From positions 1-64,000 of the forward strand of contig JAVTVY010020522.1 in NCBI GenBank assembly GCA_036873755.1: a DNA stretch of 64,000 nt, written 5' to 3'. Position 1 is the first letter of the stretch, and each line of letters starts with the position of its first letter. Positions 43,285 through 53,096 of this stretch are shown in pieces. A model generated the notes under the pieces. The model was given only the letters and a program-made list of their open reading frames with translations, ran no database searches and was not told the origin of the DNA. This DNA is from Hanleya hanleyi. Its lineage: Eukaryota > Mollusca > Polyplacophora > Lepidopleurida > Hanleyidae. Both the position numbers and the translations under genes were made by a program.

Positions 43285-43911
43285 ATCGCCACGAAGAGCT
43301 GGGAGAAGGTGTTGGAAACGTATTATAGTCCCGACAGTCCAGCTGCCTATAGCGCATTGTCAGCCCTTCATCGAGCCGCTAAGCCCCAGGGGATACAACG
43401 AGCCCAAGTCCGAGATTGGTTAAAAAACAAGACACCTATACCTTATATCGAGTTGCCCGCCGCCATTCCACGAAACCGGGTCATCGTTGGGGATATAGAT
43501 GCTCAATGGCAATCGGATTCGTTCGATATGAGCGCCTTCGCCAAACACAACGTTGGGAATAGGTGTATCTTGACGTGTATCGATATCTTGTCGAAGTATG
43601 CGTGGGTCGCACCCATCCAGGCGAAAACGAAGGAAAATCGCGTGGCTGCGTTCAAGGGCATCTTCCAAACGAATGGCAAACCCTTGTATTTGCAAACCGA
43701 CGAAGTTATGAAATTTCTAGGCAGACCGTTCCAACAGTTTCTGAAAGCCCAGAAGGTGTTCTTCTTTGAAACATACAACGGGACCAATGCTTCCGTTGTG
43801 GAAAGATTCATTCGGACGTTCAAAGGCCGTATGTACAAATATTTCACCTACAAGAATGCAAGGCGGTACATTGACGTCCTATCACCGAAGTATTCAGGGA
43901 GCACCCATTGA
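43285..43911 (+). pseudogene. Polinton integrase, catalytic part
   Basis: Retrovirus-like rve integrase. Similarity starts at about 43285 (KSWEKVLETYYSPDSPAAYS) but the expected ATG reads ATC, so the start may be lost. First catalytic Asp in VIVGDIDAQWQSD, second in LYLQTDEVMKFLGRPFQQ, and Glu in SVVERFIRTFKGR about 33 residues later, so the DDE triad is present. Reading ends at a stop at 43909-43911 that probably reflects a frameshift, since the C-terminal chromodomain lies 490 bp downstream. Confidence 0.85.
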
Positions 43912-44061
43912 CATCATCAAACGCAACAAAGCCTAATTAAACGCAACATTAAAAGGGCGATGGAAAACGATGTCGTCATACTGACAAAAAGTCATATGAC
44001 TCCGCAGGCTGCATATTTCTAAATACATCACAAGAACCAGACGTGATTCCTGTAATGATTT

Positions 44062-44157
44062 GTATCCCATCCACGTTTTCATTGTAGCTATTCATGTGGA
44101 CAACTTTAATGATACTACCACACGGCCCCTTGTACCGGATTGAGCAGTATTAGATAC
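44062..44157 (-). ncRNA. Structured RNA motif, copy in integrase region
   Basis: Minus strand: GTATC, TAATACTGCTCAATCCGG, TACAAGGGGCCGTGTGG, a variable arm with CCACATGAA, a decayed hairpin TAGCTAC-AATGAAAAC-GTGGATG, then GATAC. Same order as the Naiad and MCP copies. The loop here reads CAAGG, closer to the twister CAAG core than the others. It lies within about 200 bp of foreign sequence splitting the integrase from its chromodomain. Confidence 0.5.
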
Positions 44158-44369
44158 AAATAGCGATGATATCATCATAGGACATCTGTTGGAAAATGAT
44201 GAACTGTGTGACCAGCAGATAGTACCTCATGCAACAACAACCACGACCGAAAGAGTTGTTCAAGATCGGGGACCCTGTACAGATCAGTAAAATCTGAGCA
44301 TTTTGTGAGTAAACGCCGCACACCCTGACAACCGCGGCTGTATGACCTGGAAGACCTGAAAGCGGAGTC

Positions 44370-44555
44370 TTGCAAGGTACGTTTTACGGAAAGGAATTAC
44401 AAGCCATACTGAAAACAGCGCAAGACCACTACACTGTGGAACGCATTCTGAAAACCGAGCGATGCCGAGGCAAGACGGTACAGCTCGTGAAATGGCAAGG
44501 CTGGCTGAGTTCGTTCAATGCCTGGGTCCCGACCAACCAGGTGAAACGGTTATAA
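44370..44555 (+). pseudogene. Polinton integrase C-terminal chromodomain
   Basis: YTVERILKTERCRGKTVQLV followed by KWQGWLSSFNAWVP is a chromodomain with the usual aromatic positions (Y, W, W/F) and a stop soon after. Polinton integrases end in such a domain, which is thought to guide integration to chromatin marks. Separated from the catalytic part by an insertion and frameshifts. Confidence 0.85.
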
Positions 44556-44955
44556 AGTCAGGAACCACAGCCATCAACGTTCATTCTACACTCGAACATG
44601 AACACAGTGCTATGGACAAAGTGCAGCCGCCCCTGAACACAGCGTATTAAAAAAAACGCGCAAACCACAACTGAGCTATGTGGTGGCATTGCCAACCCTG
44701 CTGGATATCTTGCATGGTTATGTGCTTTACGACATGGCGTACATCAGCTCTCTATTCATACTACCTAGGACACAGCCGCCAGCCGTGAGTGCAAGTCAGG
44801 TGAATCTACAGACCCTCTCCAGGCTAGCGTCGATCAAACGTCACCCGGCCTCAGCAACTACCACACCAGTGTTCCACCGACACCGGTTCACTCGTGCCGA
44901 ATTTACGAGAGCGAATTACCACGTCCGCGTATACACCTCCAACCGTGGACCCCTG

Positions 44956-45495
44956 ACGGCAGCACCCTTTCACCGCCCTCATTGCTGGACCGACGGGCTC
45001 AGGCAAGACAACTCCTTCAATACGCCGACAGTATGATTACGCCACACATCGACTAGAGTCTTGTAGTATTACGGAGAATGGCAGGCGGCGTACGAGACGA
45101 TGCTTAACATCACATTTGTGGAACGTCTACCCAACCTGACCGACTTCAAACCGGTGATCATGGATGATCTCATGGTACGACGCTCGGGTAACCCAGCTCT
45201 TCACCAAAGGCAGTCATAATCGGCGGCTCAGCATCATCTACACTGTGCAGAATCTCGGAAGAGCATCGGAACTTCAGTTTGAGTGTCCACTAATTGGTGG
45301 TGTTTAAAAACCCGAGAGATACCACTCATCTGCTTAATCTGGCGAGACAAACGCACCCAGTTTCCGTCGGAAACCTTTCAAGATGCGAGAAATCCTCATC
45401 ACGGGTATATGCTATTTGACCTGAAGCAAGCCACCCCCGGCCACGTTCGTCTACGGACCGGTATTTTTCTGGGGAGACTCGCAGCGTGTATGTGC
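44956..45495 (+). pseudogene. Polinton DNA-packaging ATPase (FtsK/HerA type)
   Basis: Walker A LIAGPTGSGKTT at about 44978-45013. In other frames follow YYGEWQAAYETM, the Walker B region with DFKPVIMDDLM, then TKGSHNRRLSIIYTVQNL, VFKNPRDTTHLLNLARQTHP and YMLFDLKQATPGHVRLRTG. At least four frameshifts and a TAG break it. The motif order matches the Polinton and adenovirus-like genome packaging ATPase. Confidence 0.85.
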
Positions 45496-45559
45496 AAAAA
45501 GGTTTAAAATATTATGTAAACACACCCACAGTTGCTCCCACAGCTGGAGTGTGTGTGTT

Positions 45560-45590
45560 TGATGGTGCGCATAATAAAAATATATAGAAC
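45560..45590 (+). terminator. Possible poly-A signal after ATPase
   Basis: GCATAATAAAAATATATAG contains AATAAA at about 45571, about 80 bp after the ATPase remnant. Confidence 0.35.
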
Positions 45591-45807
45591 ACACCATCAT
45601 GCTTAACTTTGTCTCTGAAGTGAAGGGATGTTCAGAAAGTAGCCCGCGAGGGATGAAAAGGGCAGGGTTTTACACTTCAGCGTTAGTTGTGCATGAGCAC
45701 GGACTCACGCCCCGACGCTCCGTGAATTGAAAACTGTCCCACTCGAGTTAGTCTGAACATGTACATTGTACACTGGCGGGTGGTTTTTGAGTGTCCGGTG
45801 GGCACGG

Positions 45808-45951
45808 GTTCCTATTGCTTCAATGCATTTTGCTGAGAAAGAATAGGAACCTGATAACGTGATGTCTAGCACTGTAATATCACTTGTCTTTATTGCACCA
45901 TGTAAGCCTCCTGTCTCTGTCTTGTGTTTTCTCCTCAGTGTTTTATAGGGA
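45808..45951 (-). mobile_element. Interspersed gastropod-type repeat, copy 4 (5' truncated)
   Basis: Minus-strand copy starting at CCCTATAAAACACTGAGG and ending in a terminal hairpin GTTCCTATTCTTTC ... GCAATAGGAAC. Compared with the 21498-21541 hairpin, the CTGTTG/CAACAG pairs became CTATT/AATAG, compensatory changes. Inserted between ATPase and capsid genes. Confidence 0.8.
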
Positions 45952-46007
45952 AGATGTAGGATGGGAGCGTGGCCTGATGGATATGCAGTAGACTTACATT
46001 AGGTACA

Positions 46008-46183
46008 ACGTGCAACATTACACGGTGTGGTGCGAAGTCGTGTACGAAGGCAACACCTACAACCTCACTCACTCTACAGACCAATATCATACAGCCAAAA
46101 TATCTATACAGGCGTTGCGTAACCTCACCAGGTGCGGAAAACCGGGGTTAATAAATATCATTTGCGAATCTCATCCACATGGA
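46008..46183 (+). pseudogene. Short frame upstream of the penton-like gene
   Basis: The frame at 46010 reads HYTVWCEVVYEGNTYNLTHS and NLTRCGKPGLIN before running into the next gene. The composition is gene-like and it lies in the capsid cluster, but I do not recognise it. Confidence 0.3.
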
Positions 46184-46586
46184 GTACGACGACTGGAATC
46201 ACAAGTTCTGGATCGTCCTCAACATCAATGTTACCGAACGCTTTAGCAAGACGTTGGAGGAGCTGTGTGCACTGGACACAGATAGCTATGTCGGGCCCGT
46301 TCGGCTCCAGGGAAAGATCATGCTGGATCGTAAGGCTGGCTTCTATGGGCTTTATGTCTATTCGGAGGTGTGTGGTCACATTGTCGGCGATATCGAGGCC
46401 CCGCTGCTACGCGTCTGCCCAGTGCAAGAGGATTACGGAGATCAGGTCACAGAGAGCATTATCCACGTGCCCTATCTACCGGTCCGACAGCCTGACATGA
46501 TTACCATCAACATCGATATAAGGGATGACACCGGACAACCTCTGGCATTCGAAATTGAAAAAGTGGTGATCAGCCTTCATCTTTGA
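46179..46586 (+). CDS. Polinton penton-like minor capsid protein
   Basis: 135 residues, ATG to TGA, unbroken. Contains FWIVLNINVTERF, CGHIVGDIEAPLLRVCPVQE, IHVPYLPV and ITINIDIRDDTGQPLAFEI. The block I-DIRDDTG-P--FE is the family mark of the single-jelly-roll Polinton minor capsid (penton-like) protein. Expected to form pentameric vertices of an icosahedral shell. One of the few intact frames in this remnant. It ends 46586, overlapping the start of the next frame. Confidence 0.82.
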   Translation: MEYDDWNHKFWIVLNINVTERFSKTLEELCALDTDSYVGPVRLQGKIMLDRKAGFYGLYVYSEVCGHIVGDIEAPLLRVCPVQEDYGDQVTESIIHVPYLPVRQPDMITINIDIRDDTGQPLAFEIEKVVISLHL

Positions 46587-46612
46587 CACACAGGCTCTCC
46601 CAGCTTTGTGTA

Positions 46613-46993
46613 ATGAAGTTGCCTTACGAGTGCGATGCACACAGCTATATGCCTTATTACACCCAACAATCCGTGAGTGATCTACCCGTCTTTGCGGCTA
46701 CACGCATTCAGCGAGGTCATGAGCTCAAAACTTTTCTCCCACTGTTGACGCGCGGGGTGAAAGCGGTCGGAAAACAAGCTGACCGAAGTTGTGTGCAAGC
46801 CCTGGGAGATGCGTTCAGCGGTGTTCCCATCCGAGAAGCACTGAAACGCCGAGCTAAAGAAGCCGGAGGCGTCTTGGTCGCCAAAGAACAACGAGTCATA
46901 GGCAATAACAGAGCTGCACGACCGAGACCGCCCACCAGTCCACGACCGACCCAACGAGGGCGCACATCGAAGACCCGGAATATCTTTGCGTGA
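46613..46993 (+). CDS. Polinton basic minor capsid / core-like protein
   Basis: The first in-frame ATG with family sequence is at 46613 (MKLPYECDAHSYMPYYTQQS). Then comes DLPVFAATRIQRGHELKTFL, followed by a basic stretch with AVGKQADRS, ALKRRAKEAGG and an Arg/Pro-rich tail (RPRPPTSPRPTQRG). This matches the small Polinton protein placed before the major capsid, which has the motif LPVF-x-G-x3-QRGHG. Probably a membrane-active or DNA-binding virion component. The frame is intact and its stop overlaps the MCP start region. Confidence 0.75.
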   Translation: MKLPYECDAHSYMPYYTQQSVSDLPVFAATRIQRGHELKTFLPLLTRGVKAVGKQADRSCVQALGDAFSGVPIREALKRRAKEAGGVLVAKEQRVIGNNRAARPRPPTSPRPTQRGRTSKTRNIFA

Positions 46994-47723
46994 ACATGTC
47001 CTTAATCCACGCAGATTCGTGCTCCTCCACCAATAGTGAATTTGATTTGTGGACCCTCCCGTCGACGCCGACCATTGCCGAACAGGAACTGTGGGTGGAG
47101 CATCTCCCACTCTCCGGCATCAATGAATCAAGCCCCATCGAGTTCACCATCAGCAATGCGGACACGACCTATATTTATTTAGCCCATACGTACTTGTATG
47201 TGAAAGCCATGATCGTCAATCGGGAAGGCTCCAGAATCGTCGACGCTGCAGCGGTGGACCCGATTGCAATCTATGTTTCAGCGGATTGACATTTCGTTCA
47301 ACGACAACTCATCAGTGATTCGACCAACACGTACCCCTATCGGGCCTACATCGAAATGCTGTTGTCGTACGGCCGAGAGGCTAATCTCAGTTGACACCCC
47401 CTTATTCTACCGGGACACGGCCGAGTACATGGGCGCGGAGAATGCCAATACCGGATGGAACAAACGGCGGGGTATCACAGCGAACGGCAGCTCGGTCGAT
47501 CTCATCGGTCGTCTACTCGCAGACCTCTTCATGCATGCGTTACCTCTTGAACAAATTCCCCGCCAAAATCTAAATGATACGGGCGCCCCCGACCTTCGCC
47601 TTGATGGTTACCGACGTAGATTGGAGCGATATGCAAGATGTGGGGAAAATTGACGTCTGGTGACTGAAAAGCAACCGTATGACTCTACAGGAAAGAATTC
47701 AGACCTGAGAATACGTAGCCTTA

Positions 47724-47790
47724 GTATCTCAGCCGCGCTTTTATTGCAGCTGTTCATGTGGAGACAATATCACCATTCAAGATACAGTCC
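47724..47790 (-). ncRNA. Structured RNA motif, partial copy
   Basis: The minus-strand 3' half is present: CATGAACAGCTGCAATAAAA then GCGCGGCTGAGATAC. The stem CAGCTGC/GCGGCTG pairs except for one U-G or mismatch position, again different bases from the other copies. The 5' half (TAATACTGC, CCGG) is missing or decayed. Confidence 0.5.
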
Positions 47791-48120
47791 TGTATGTTCG
47801 AAAAGTGAAACCGAATCCAGCCGTCCAATTAGGGCACCTCAAAGCCTTAGAAACAAAACCAGCCCAGTGCCCTATCAGACGTGTGCAAACTAAAGTGCTC
47901 TCCCTGCCTGCTGGGAATACAAGCGCCAACACAGAAAACTTGTTCTTGGTGGAACTGCCCCAAGCGACTGATCATGACCTGTGTGGAGAATTACAACGCA
48001 TATAAGGGAAGTGGGAAGAAGTGCCGACATACTGACAGAGCCACAGACGCCACAGTATAGTCCTCTGGTTAACCTATTCTATAGCACATACCAAGAATCT
48101 AACGATTCGTGATATGTGTT

Positions 48121-48215
48121 GTATCTCAGGTACGCTTTTATTGTACCTGTTCATGTGGCAACTTGGATGACATGACCACACGGCCCCTAGCACCGGCATA
48201 AGCAGTATTAGATAC
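48121..48215 (-). ncRNA. Structured RNA motif, MCP copy 1
   Basis: Minus strand: GTATC, TAATACTGCTTATGCCGG, TGCTAGGGGCCGTGTGG, a variable arm, hairpin CAGGTAC-AATAAAAGC-GTACCTG, A, GATAC. The perfect 5-bp closing stem and 7-bp hairpin differ from the Naiad copy by paired changes. TAA-Y-ACTGC-NN-ATGCCGGT is very close to the 5' half of twister-P1 RNAs as I remember them. Confidence 0.55.
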
Positions 48216-48629
48216 AAATCTAGAGAGCTATGATGGAAATGCTCTGACAACTCGTATATTGGTAATTGGTGAGCTGTTTCGCTGTGACAACTCGTACACT
48301 GGGGATTGGTGAGCTGTATCGTCGTCAGATGAAAATGATGGCATTTAACACAAAAGACTAGTCTGTAAGGCCCGATGTCGACCCAGCATCAACTTCCCAC
48401 AAGTGCCAACATATATCAAAGACCAAAAGGTCTGTACAGGGGGCGGGCCACGGGGACGAAACGTCCACCAGCAGAATCTCGCCATATACAGGAAAAAATT
48501 ACAACACATATAAGGGAAGTGGGAAGAGGTGCCGGCATACTGACTGCGTCACATGACTTCACAGAATAGTCTTCTGGTTAACCTATTCTAAAGCACATAC
48601 CAAGAATCTAACGATTCGTGATATGTGTT

Positions 48630-48724
48630 GTATCTCAGGTACGCTTTTATTGTACCTGTTCATGTGGCAACTTGGATGACATGACCACACGGCCCCTAGC
48701 ACCGGCATAAGAGGTATTAGATAC
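48630..48724 (-). ncRNA. Structured RNA motif, MCP copy 2
   Basis: Same length (95 nt) and almost the same sequence as the copy at 48121-48215, with TAATACCTC in place of TAATACTGC. All stems are intact. Confidence 0.55.
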
Positions 48725-49123
48725 AAATCTAGAGAGCTATGATACCAGTTACAACGGTGCTTACCCGGGAACCCGTTTGACTTTAATCATTTCAACATCA
48801 ACTTTGTAGCCCTACATGCGGACGGTCAGAACTGCCTTAACACCGAATTTTGAAAGCGATAATTTCAATCTGGCCTATCAGATCCTGTTTACAGCGACAG
48901 ATCACATCAACCAGGATGAAGAGAATATGATCCGTCTGGAGGACAACGCTAACGGATACACGTTCGGTTTCGATCTGACCCCTATCTTGGAGGATGGCCA
49001 TCAGCTGAACCTCGCTAAGGCAATTTACGTTTAGAATCCACTTTGCACGAGCCCTCCGGAGCACCATCAATGTAATTTGCTACGTCGAGTTGGGCAACAT
49101 CATTCAAGTGGGCAACGTCATGT

Positions 49124-49490
49124 TTGACTTTAACACCTAACATAGATATAGACCAGAATACCACCGTGCTGGAGAATGACCCATGGGCTATCTTTAAAGG
49201 GGTGTTCGCCAGGGACGTGTTCCTGCTAGATCGGATGTACCAGCGTACGTTCTCAACACATCCGTTCCGATCTTCCGACATACGTTCTCAACACATCCGG
49301 CGACTTTCATGGACGAAGGCACAGAGACGTGGTGTTGGAACAGTCAAGCTTCGCAAGGCTTGAGCAGTAGCGTGTGCGGACAGTACTGCCTGTTTCATCT
49401 CTACCATCGTTGCCGTGGACCAAAACCCTGTCTCGTGTGTTTTCTGTACAATATGTTCCGAGGATAAACAATGGGCTGCCCTGAGCTTGA
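49124..49490 (+). pseudogene. Polinton adenovirus-type cysteine protease (internally deleted)
   Basis: The ATG at 49124 overlaps the end of MCP. The frame encodes NTTVLENDPWAIFKGVFARD, the N-terminal block of Polinton maturation proteases. The middle, which should carry the His of the H-W motif and the Asp/Glu, is missing. After a frameshift near 49355 the C-terminal block SVCGQYCLFHLYHRCRG with the nucleophile Cys is present, ending at a TAA at about 49466. Inactive as it stands. Confidence 0.8.
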
Positions 49491-51370
49491 ACAGAAATAT
49501 AGGATTCGAATTTTAACCAAGCCGGAATAGGCCAGCCAGTCAACCGCCTGGGCAATTAGCCAACCTGTGGCCTAGGATGTGGTCAAAATGCAGCCAACCA
49601 ATTCTCCAGAAAATGAGCCAATGCAAGAGCTCTGCAGTGAAATACAGACCTAATTAAATAATCCCACAGACCAAGTACATGCTTTAATCTAGGTTTTCCA
49701 GCACAAACTTTTGACGAGGAAGGATAATTACAAGCGTCTAGTCCGTCATTCATAATCCAGCCGTCGTCCATTAGAGAATATCCGCGTCCATAATCCAAAG
49801 ACCTATTCCATATTCCATATAATTATAGCTGCAAGAGCGGAAGGTGGAATGAAAATAACATAAAGATCGAGGTGGCAGTAAAGACCAGGAAGGCGACGAA
49901 GGTGTCCGACCACCGATGCAATCCCCCGAGGTGATGCTGATAGAGAGCCGAAGTGGGGCAAAACGGGTGATAGGCGTGTATAACCCCGAAAGAATGAGGA
50001 CCGTCTACCTGAACTGCGGGGGAGAGACCAGCAAACCACCACCCACCTGAGTACCGGTACTACTCGACATCAATCAGCAGATCGTCAGCCCATGAATGCA
50101 ATGGATTCTCCCTACAAACATCGATAAAATATTATAGTCTCATTCAAACCCCCTTTTCATGGCCAACCATTCTTTGCGAAAGATAACATGTCATTAAGCA
50201 CAAATTTCTCTTCAAAAACACAATGACACTATTATACACGACACAATGGGCCCCAATATGGCCCACCTAGACCCCAAAACGCCCACCTCAAATGGATTTT
50301 TTCGACTGCGCATGTGTATATTAACGACACTTCCAATAAGAACGTCCACAGTCGGACCCTACGAGAGTTTCAATATGACACCCGAAACAGCTCATGTGGA
50401 CCACCGATGCCTCACTGAGACCCCAAAAGGCCTGTTTAAATTAATTTTCGATAATTCCCGGTAATGCTTTAGTTCACGGAAATGTCCAGATATCGTCTTG
50501 TTGTCTCTCAAATTGATGTTTTGGTGTAATGAAAATGATCATTACACCTATACTCCCTGCGTACGGGTACTTGTTTAAGGTAGCGGGAGACCTAGCCAGA
50601 GGTGATCCAGCTTTAAAATACTGATTTTTCGTTTTTTAAATATTATTCAACTATAGATTTCACTTTATCATTTAGAGAAAACGCGAACTTGGAGAAATTA
50701 TTTATTTCTGGTGAAAATGAGTGTTTAAAGTTGGCCAGTTATGAAATCTGCAGGTAGTACTCAATGAAACAGAGAATTAACACCTATCCGCGATCGCCCC
50801 AGCAGGTGTCTGAACAATGTATATTGTAGGCAGTCCTTGATCGGTGGTTAATTGCCTCTAATCCCGATCTTCCCACAAACAAATTAACAGGTTACACAGT
50901 ACCCGCTATGTCATTTCCTGTACTTATTGTACTGTTATAATTTGTTTTGCTAATTTATCAAATTACATGACATATGTTGAACTACCGGTACCTTTTTTCA
51001 TAGAATCACAAGTGATCTGATTACTGAAAAGGCAATACAGTTGGTGGCCAATATCATATACCAAAATGTTCCCCAAACCTTGCTGAATGTGAATATGACA
51101 CCTCTTTGAGCAAACAATGTAAATTGGAGAATATAATTACAAAAACGATGGTTCTTGGGACTGCCAGCAGAAGTACATAAATATTAAACACACAATATTG
51201 AAAAGCAGTTAAGAAAATTCTGTATTGTATGACATCAAAGACTATGTTAGATATGAAAATTGATTTGGGAAGTATTTTTAAATATTTTTTTTTACTTCTT
51301 CAGTAATTGTCTTAGTCTAGAAATTTTGTGTACCCGACATGTGAATCAAATCACAGATATGTTCTTTTAG
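49491..51370. other. Intergenic sequence after the Polinton
   Basis: No Polinton polymerase B or terminal repeat was found. Positions 50240-50465 contain two related segments (GGGCCCCAATATGGCCCACC and GGACCCTACGAGAGTTTCAA around CCCACCTC / CATGTGGACCACC), possibly a diverged repeat. No gene recognised. Confidence 0.5.
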
Positions 51371-51374
51371 AAAC

Positions 51375-51521
51375 AGGCACAATCACAACAGGCTGTGAAT
51401 GAATGGACCACAATCACGCTACAGGTCACTGTGGTGTGGGTTGGCTGTTTGAAAACGAATTACTTGATGATCCCATGCGCCGCCTAGTGGCAGTTAGAAG
51501 AAATGCGCGCCACAACAGGGT
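51375..51521 (+). other. Possible 5' UTR exon of AGGF1
   Basis: A CpG-bearing block (CCCATGCGCCGCCTAGTGGC, AGAAATGCGCGCCACAAC) ends at a strong donor G|GTGAGT at 51521/51522. The first AGGF1 coding exon has a strong acceptor (CATACAG at 54563-54569) about 3 kb on, so an upstream non-coding exon is expected. Start not determined. Transcript data needed for proof. Confidence 0.35.
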
Positions 51522-51928
51522 GAGTTTTTTGTTTTTTACTAGTGCTGTAATTTAATTGTTTCATATATCATTTGATTTATGCTTTGCTGTAAAAGTTTTT
51601 TTTTTTTGCATCGTCTACTTTTCGAATCAGAAGTACATTTTCACATTCTCATTTGAATTGTTTGGATTTGTTTTGCAGATACAGTACACCTTGTACATCA
51701 GGTTATAGTTCGTCCAGATTTCAACGTTATTGCTTTTTCTTGCTGGACCCAAAAGCAAGTTACAAGTGGTTCCCCGGATATCACGCCAGCTACCCTGTCT
51801 GTAAATATAGTTTGACAAAATACTCGTTTTAGGCCAAACCACTGAGTTTGGACCACATAATTCGTTTTCGAACTGGTCCGGAACTCAAGTTTGCCATATT
51901 CAATATATTGTTGTAATTGTTGTAATTG

Positions 51929-51976
51929 AATCTTGAACGTCGCTCGCTTGGGCCCAAGCGAGCGACGTTCAAGATT
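51929..51976. repeat. Perfect 48-bp palindrome
   Basis: Arms of 24 nt with no spacer, centred on TTGGGCCCAA; the arm includes TCTTGAACGTCGCTCGCTTG. Lies in the presumed AGGF1 5' intron. Confidence 0.97.
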
Positions 51977-51979
51977 GAA

Positions 51980-53022
51980 CTATATATTGTTGTTGATCCG
52001 GAAATTCCTCCTTTCATCTGTGAGGATCACCCTCCCTCTCTGTGAGTTAAAGCAGCTACATCTAATAATGTCAGGTATTGACAGTTCATATAATTTATAT
52101 ACAGTGTATAATACACTGACTCGTCACTGACTATCTGACTAATCCCTACTCCGTTACTATGTATGTACAATCTGGATCCAGCACGAGGCGATGTAACAGC
52201 TCTGTACCTTTCAGAATGTTAAAGATGTAATCAGCCTTGAATGTTTATGATACTCGGTGAGAGTGACATATGTTATAGCGGGTACAGAAAGAAGTATATT
52301 CGTCCTTATCAAGCTCAGCTTGTGTCTAGCAGCTGCGTTCATGAGAAAACGGGAGATAATGCTCATCAAAATTAAAAGGCATGGTTTGCCATTTATTTTT
52401 TCGATGGCCACAGCGAAGCACACTGTGTGGCTTGGTTGTCAACAATACAACGTCACAATTGAAAGTGGACTTCATCACTGCATGTTTGACGACGTCATAA
52501 TGTGGAGTTTTGAATGACCTACGTCATTGTCATTCCTGGTTGTACAAGCTATGGCAAGCCTGAAGTTTGTCGAAGCGGAGGGAATTTCCAAATTTCTTTG
52601 ACTGCATGGTACTCTTGCTTTTACTCTGTATATTGACATCGCTACATCTTATCGGATATGAAAACTATGATGCCTTAGCAAGATTGGATTCTGAAACCAG
52701 CGCAGTTGAGCTTTGGAAACTTTCTACACCTTTGAGGCTGATTACATCATCTTTAATTGTCCAGCACGATTTGTGTCAGTCACTGGGTTAGACGACCCAT
52801 AGAATAACCCAAGTGGGATGATAGCGAACCAAGTGAGTTGTTCAAATAAAAATACTTCACTATGAAAATGGTATAAATTACAGGCATGGGTAATGCAATG
52901 GAATATATGAAAGATTAGAACAGATATATGTTTATTTACTAACACTGATTGATTGTAGATGTGCTTGGGAATTACAGATAATTTAATTATCAAATAGCCC
53001 AGGTGGTATATAGGTGAATAGC
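51980..53022. other. Presumed AGGF1 5' intron, first part
   Basis: No recognised gene or repeat. Short frames at 52211-52791 on both strands carry no domain. Confidence 0.5.
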
Positions 53023-53096
53023 TCACTTGGGCTATTGTATCCCATTTGGGCTATTGTATCCCACTTGGGCTATTGTATCCCATTTGGGCTATATTA
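53021..53096. repeat. 21-bp tandem repeat
   Basis: About three and a half copies of TTGGGCTATTGTATCCCATT with C/T variation. Confidence 0.93.

Larger units (their letters stand above)
47990..48745. repeat. Direct duplication of about 250-bp units carrying the RNA motif
   Basis: 47993-48240 and 48498-48745 align closely from ACAACGCATATAAGGGAAGT, through CTGGTTAACCTATTCTA, a hairpin CACATACCAAGAATCTAACG ... TATGTG, the RNA motif, to TCTAGAGAGCTATGAT. Offset about 505 bp. Between them lies a 40-bp near-repeat (GACAACTCGTA-x-TTGG, 48245-48325). Either a segmental duplication or two insertions of one short element. Confidence 0.85.
46996..49139 (+). pseudogene. Polinton major capsid protein (interrupted)
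   Basis: Double-jelly-roll capsid. The start, MSLIHADSCSSTNSEFDLWT, is followed by INESSPIEFTISNADTTYIY and YLYVKAMI. A shift near 47270 leads to FQRIDISFNDNSSVI and LFYRDTAEYMGAENANTGWN, then GRLLADLFMHALP. The gene is next broken by a 1.2-kb region holding three structured-RNA elements. The C-terminal third resumes near 48735 with LPGNPFDFNHFNINFVALHA, NFESDNFNLAYQILFTAT and GYTFGFDLTPILEDGHQLNL, ending in the INVICYVELGNIIQVGNVMF block at 49139. At least three frameshifts. Confidence 0.85.
42000..49490 (+). mobile_element. Decayed Polinton (Maverick) remnant
   Basis: A cluster of Polinton hallmark genes on one strand: integrase plus chromodomain, FtsK/HerA-type packaging ATPase, penton-like minor capsid, basic minor capsid protein, double-jelly-roll major capsid and adenovirus-type cysteine protease. 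Protein-primed DNA polymerase B and the terminal inverted repeats were not found, so the copy is incomplete or its ends are decayed. Several short elements have inserted in it: a gastropod repeat at 45808-45951 and structured-RNA elements at 43960-44170, 47660-47790, 48000-48240 and 48500-48745. Ends are approximate. Confidence 0.85.
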
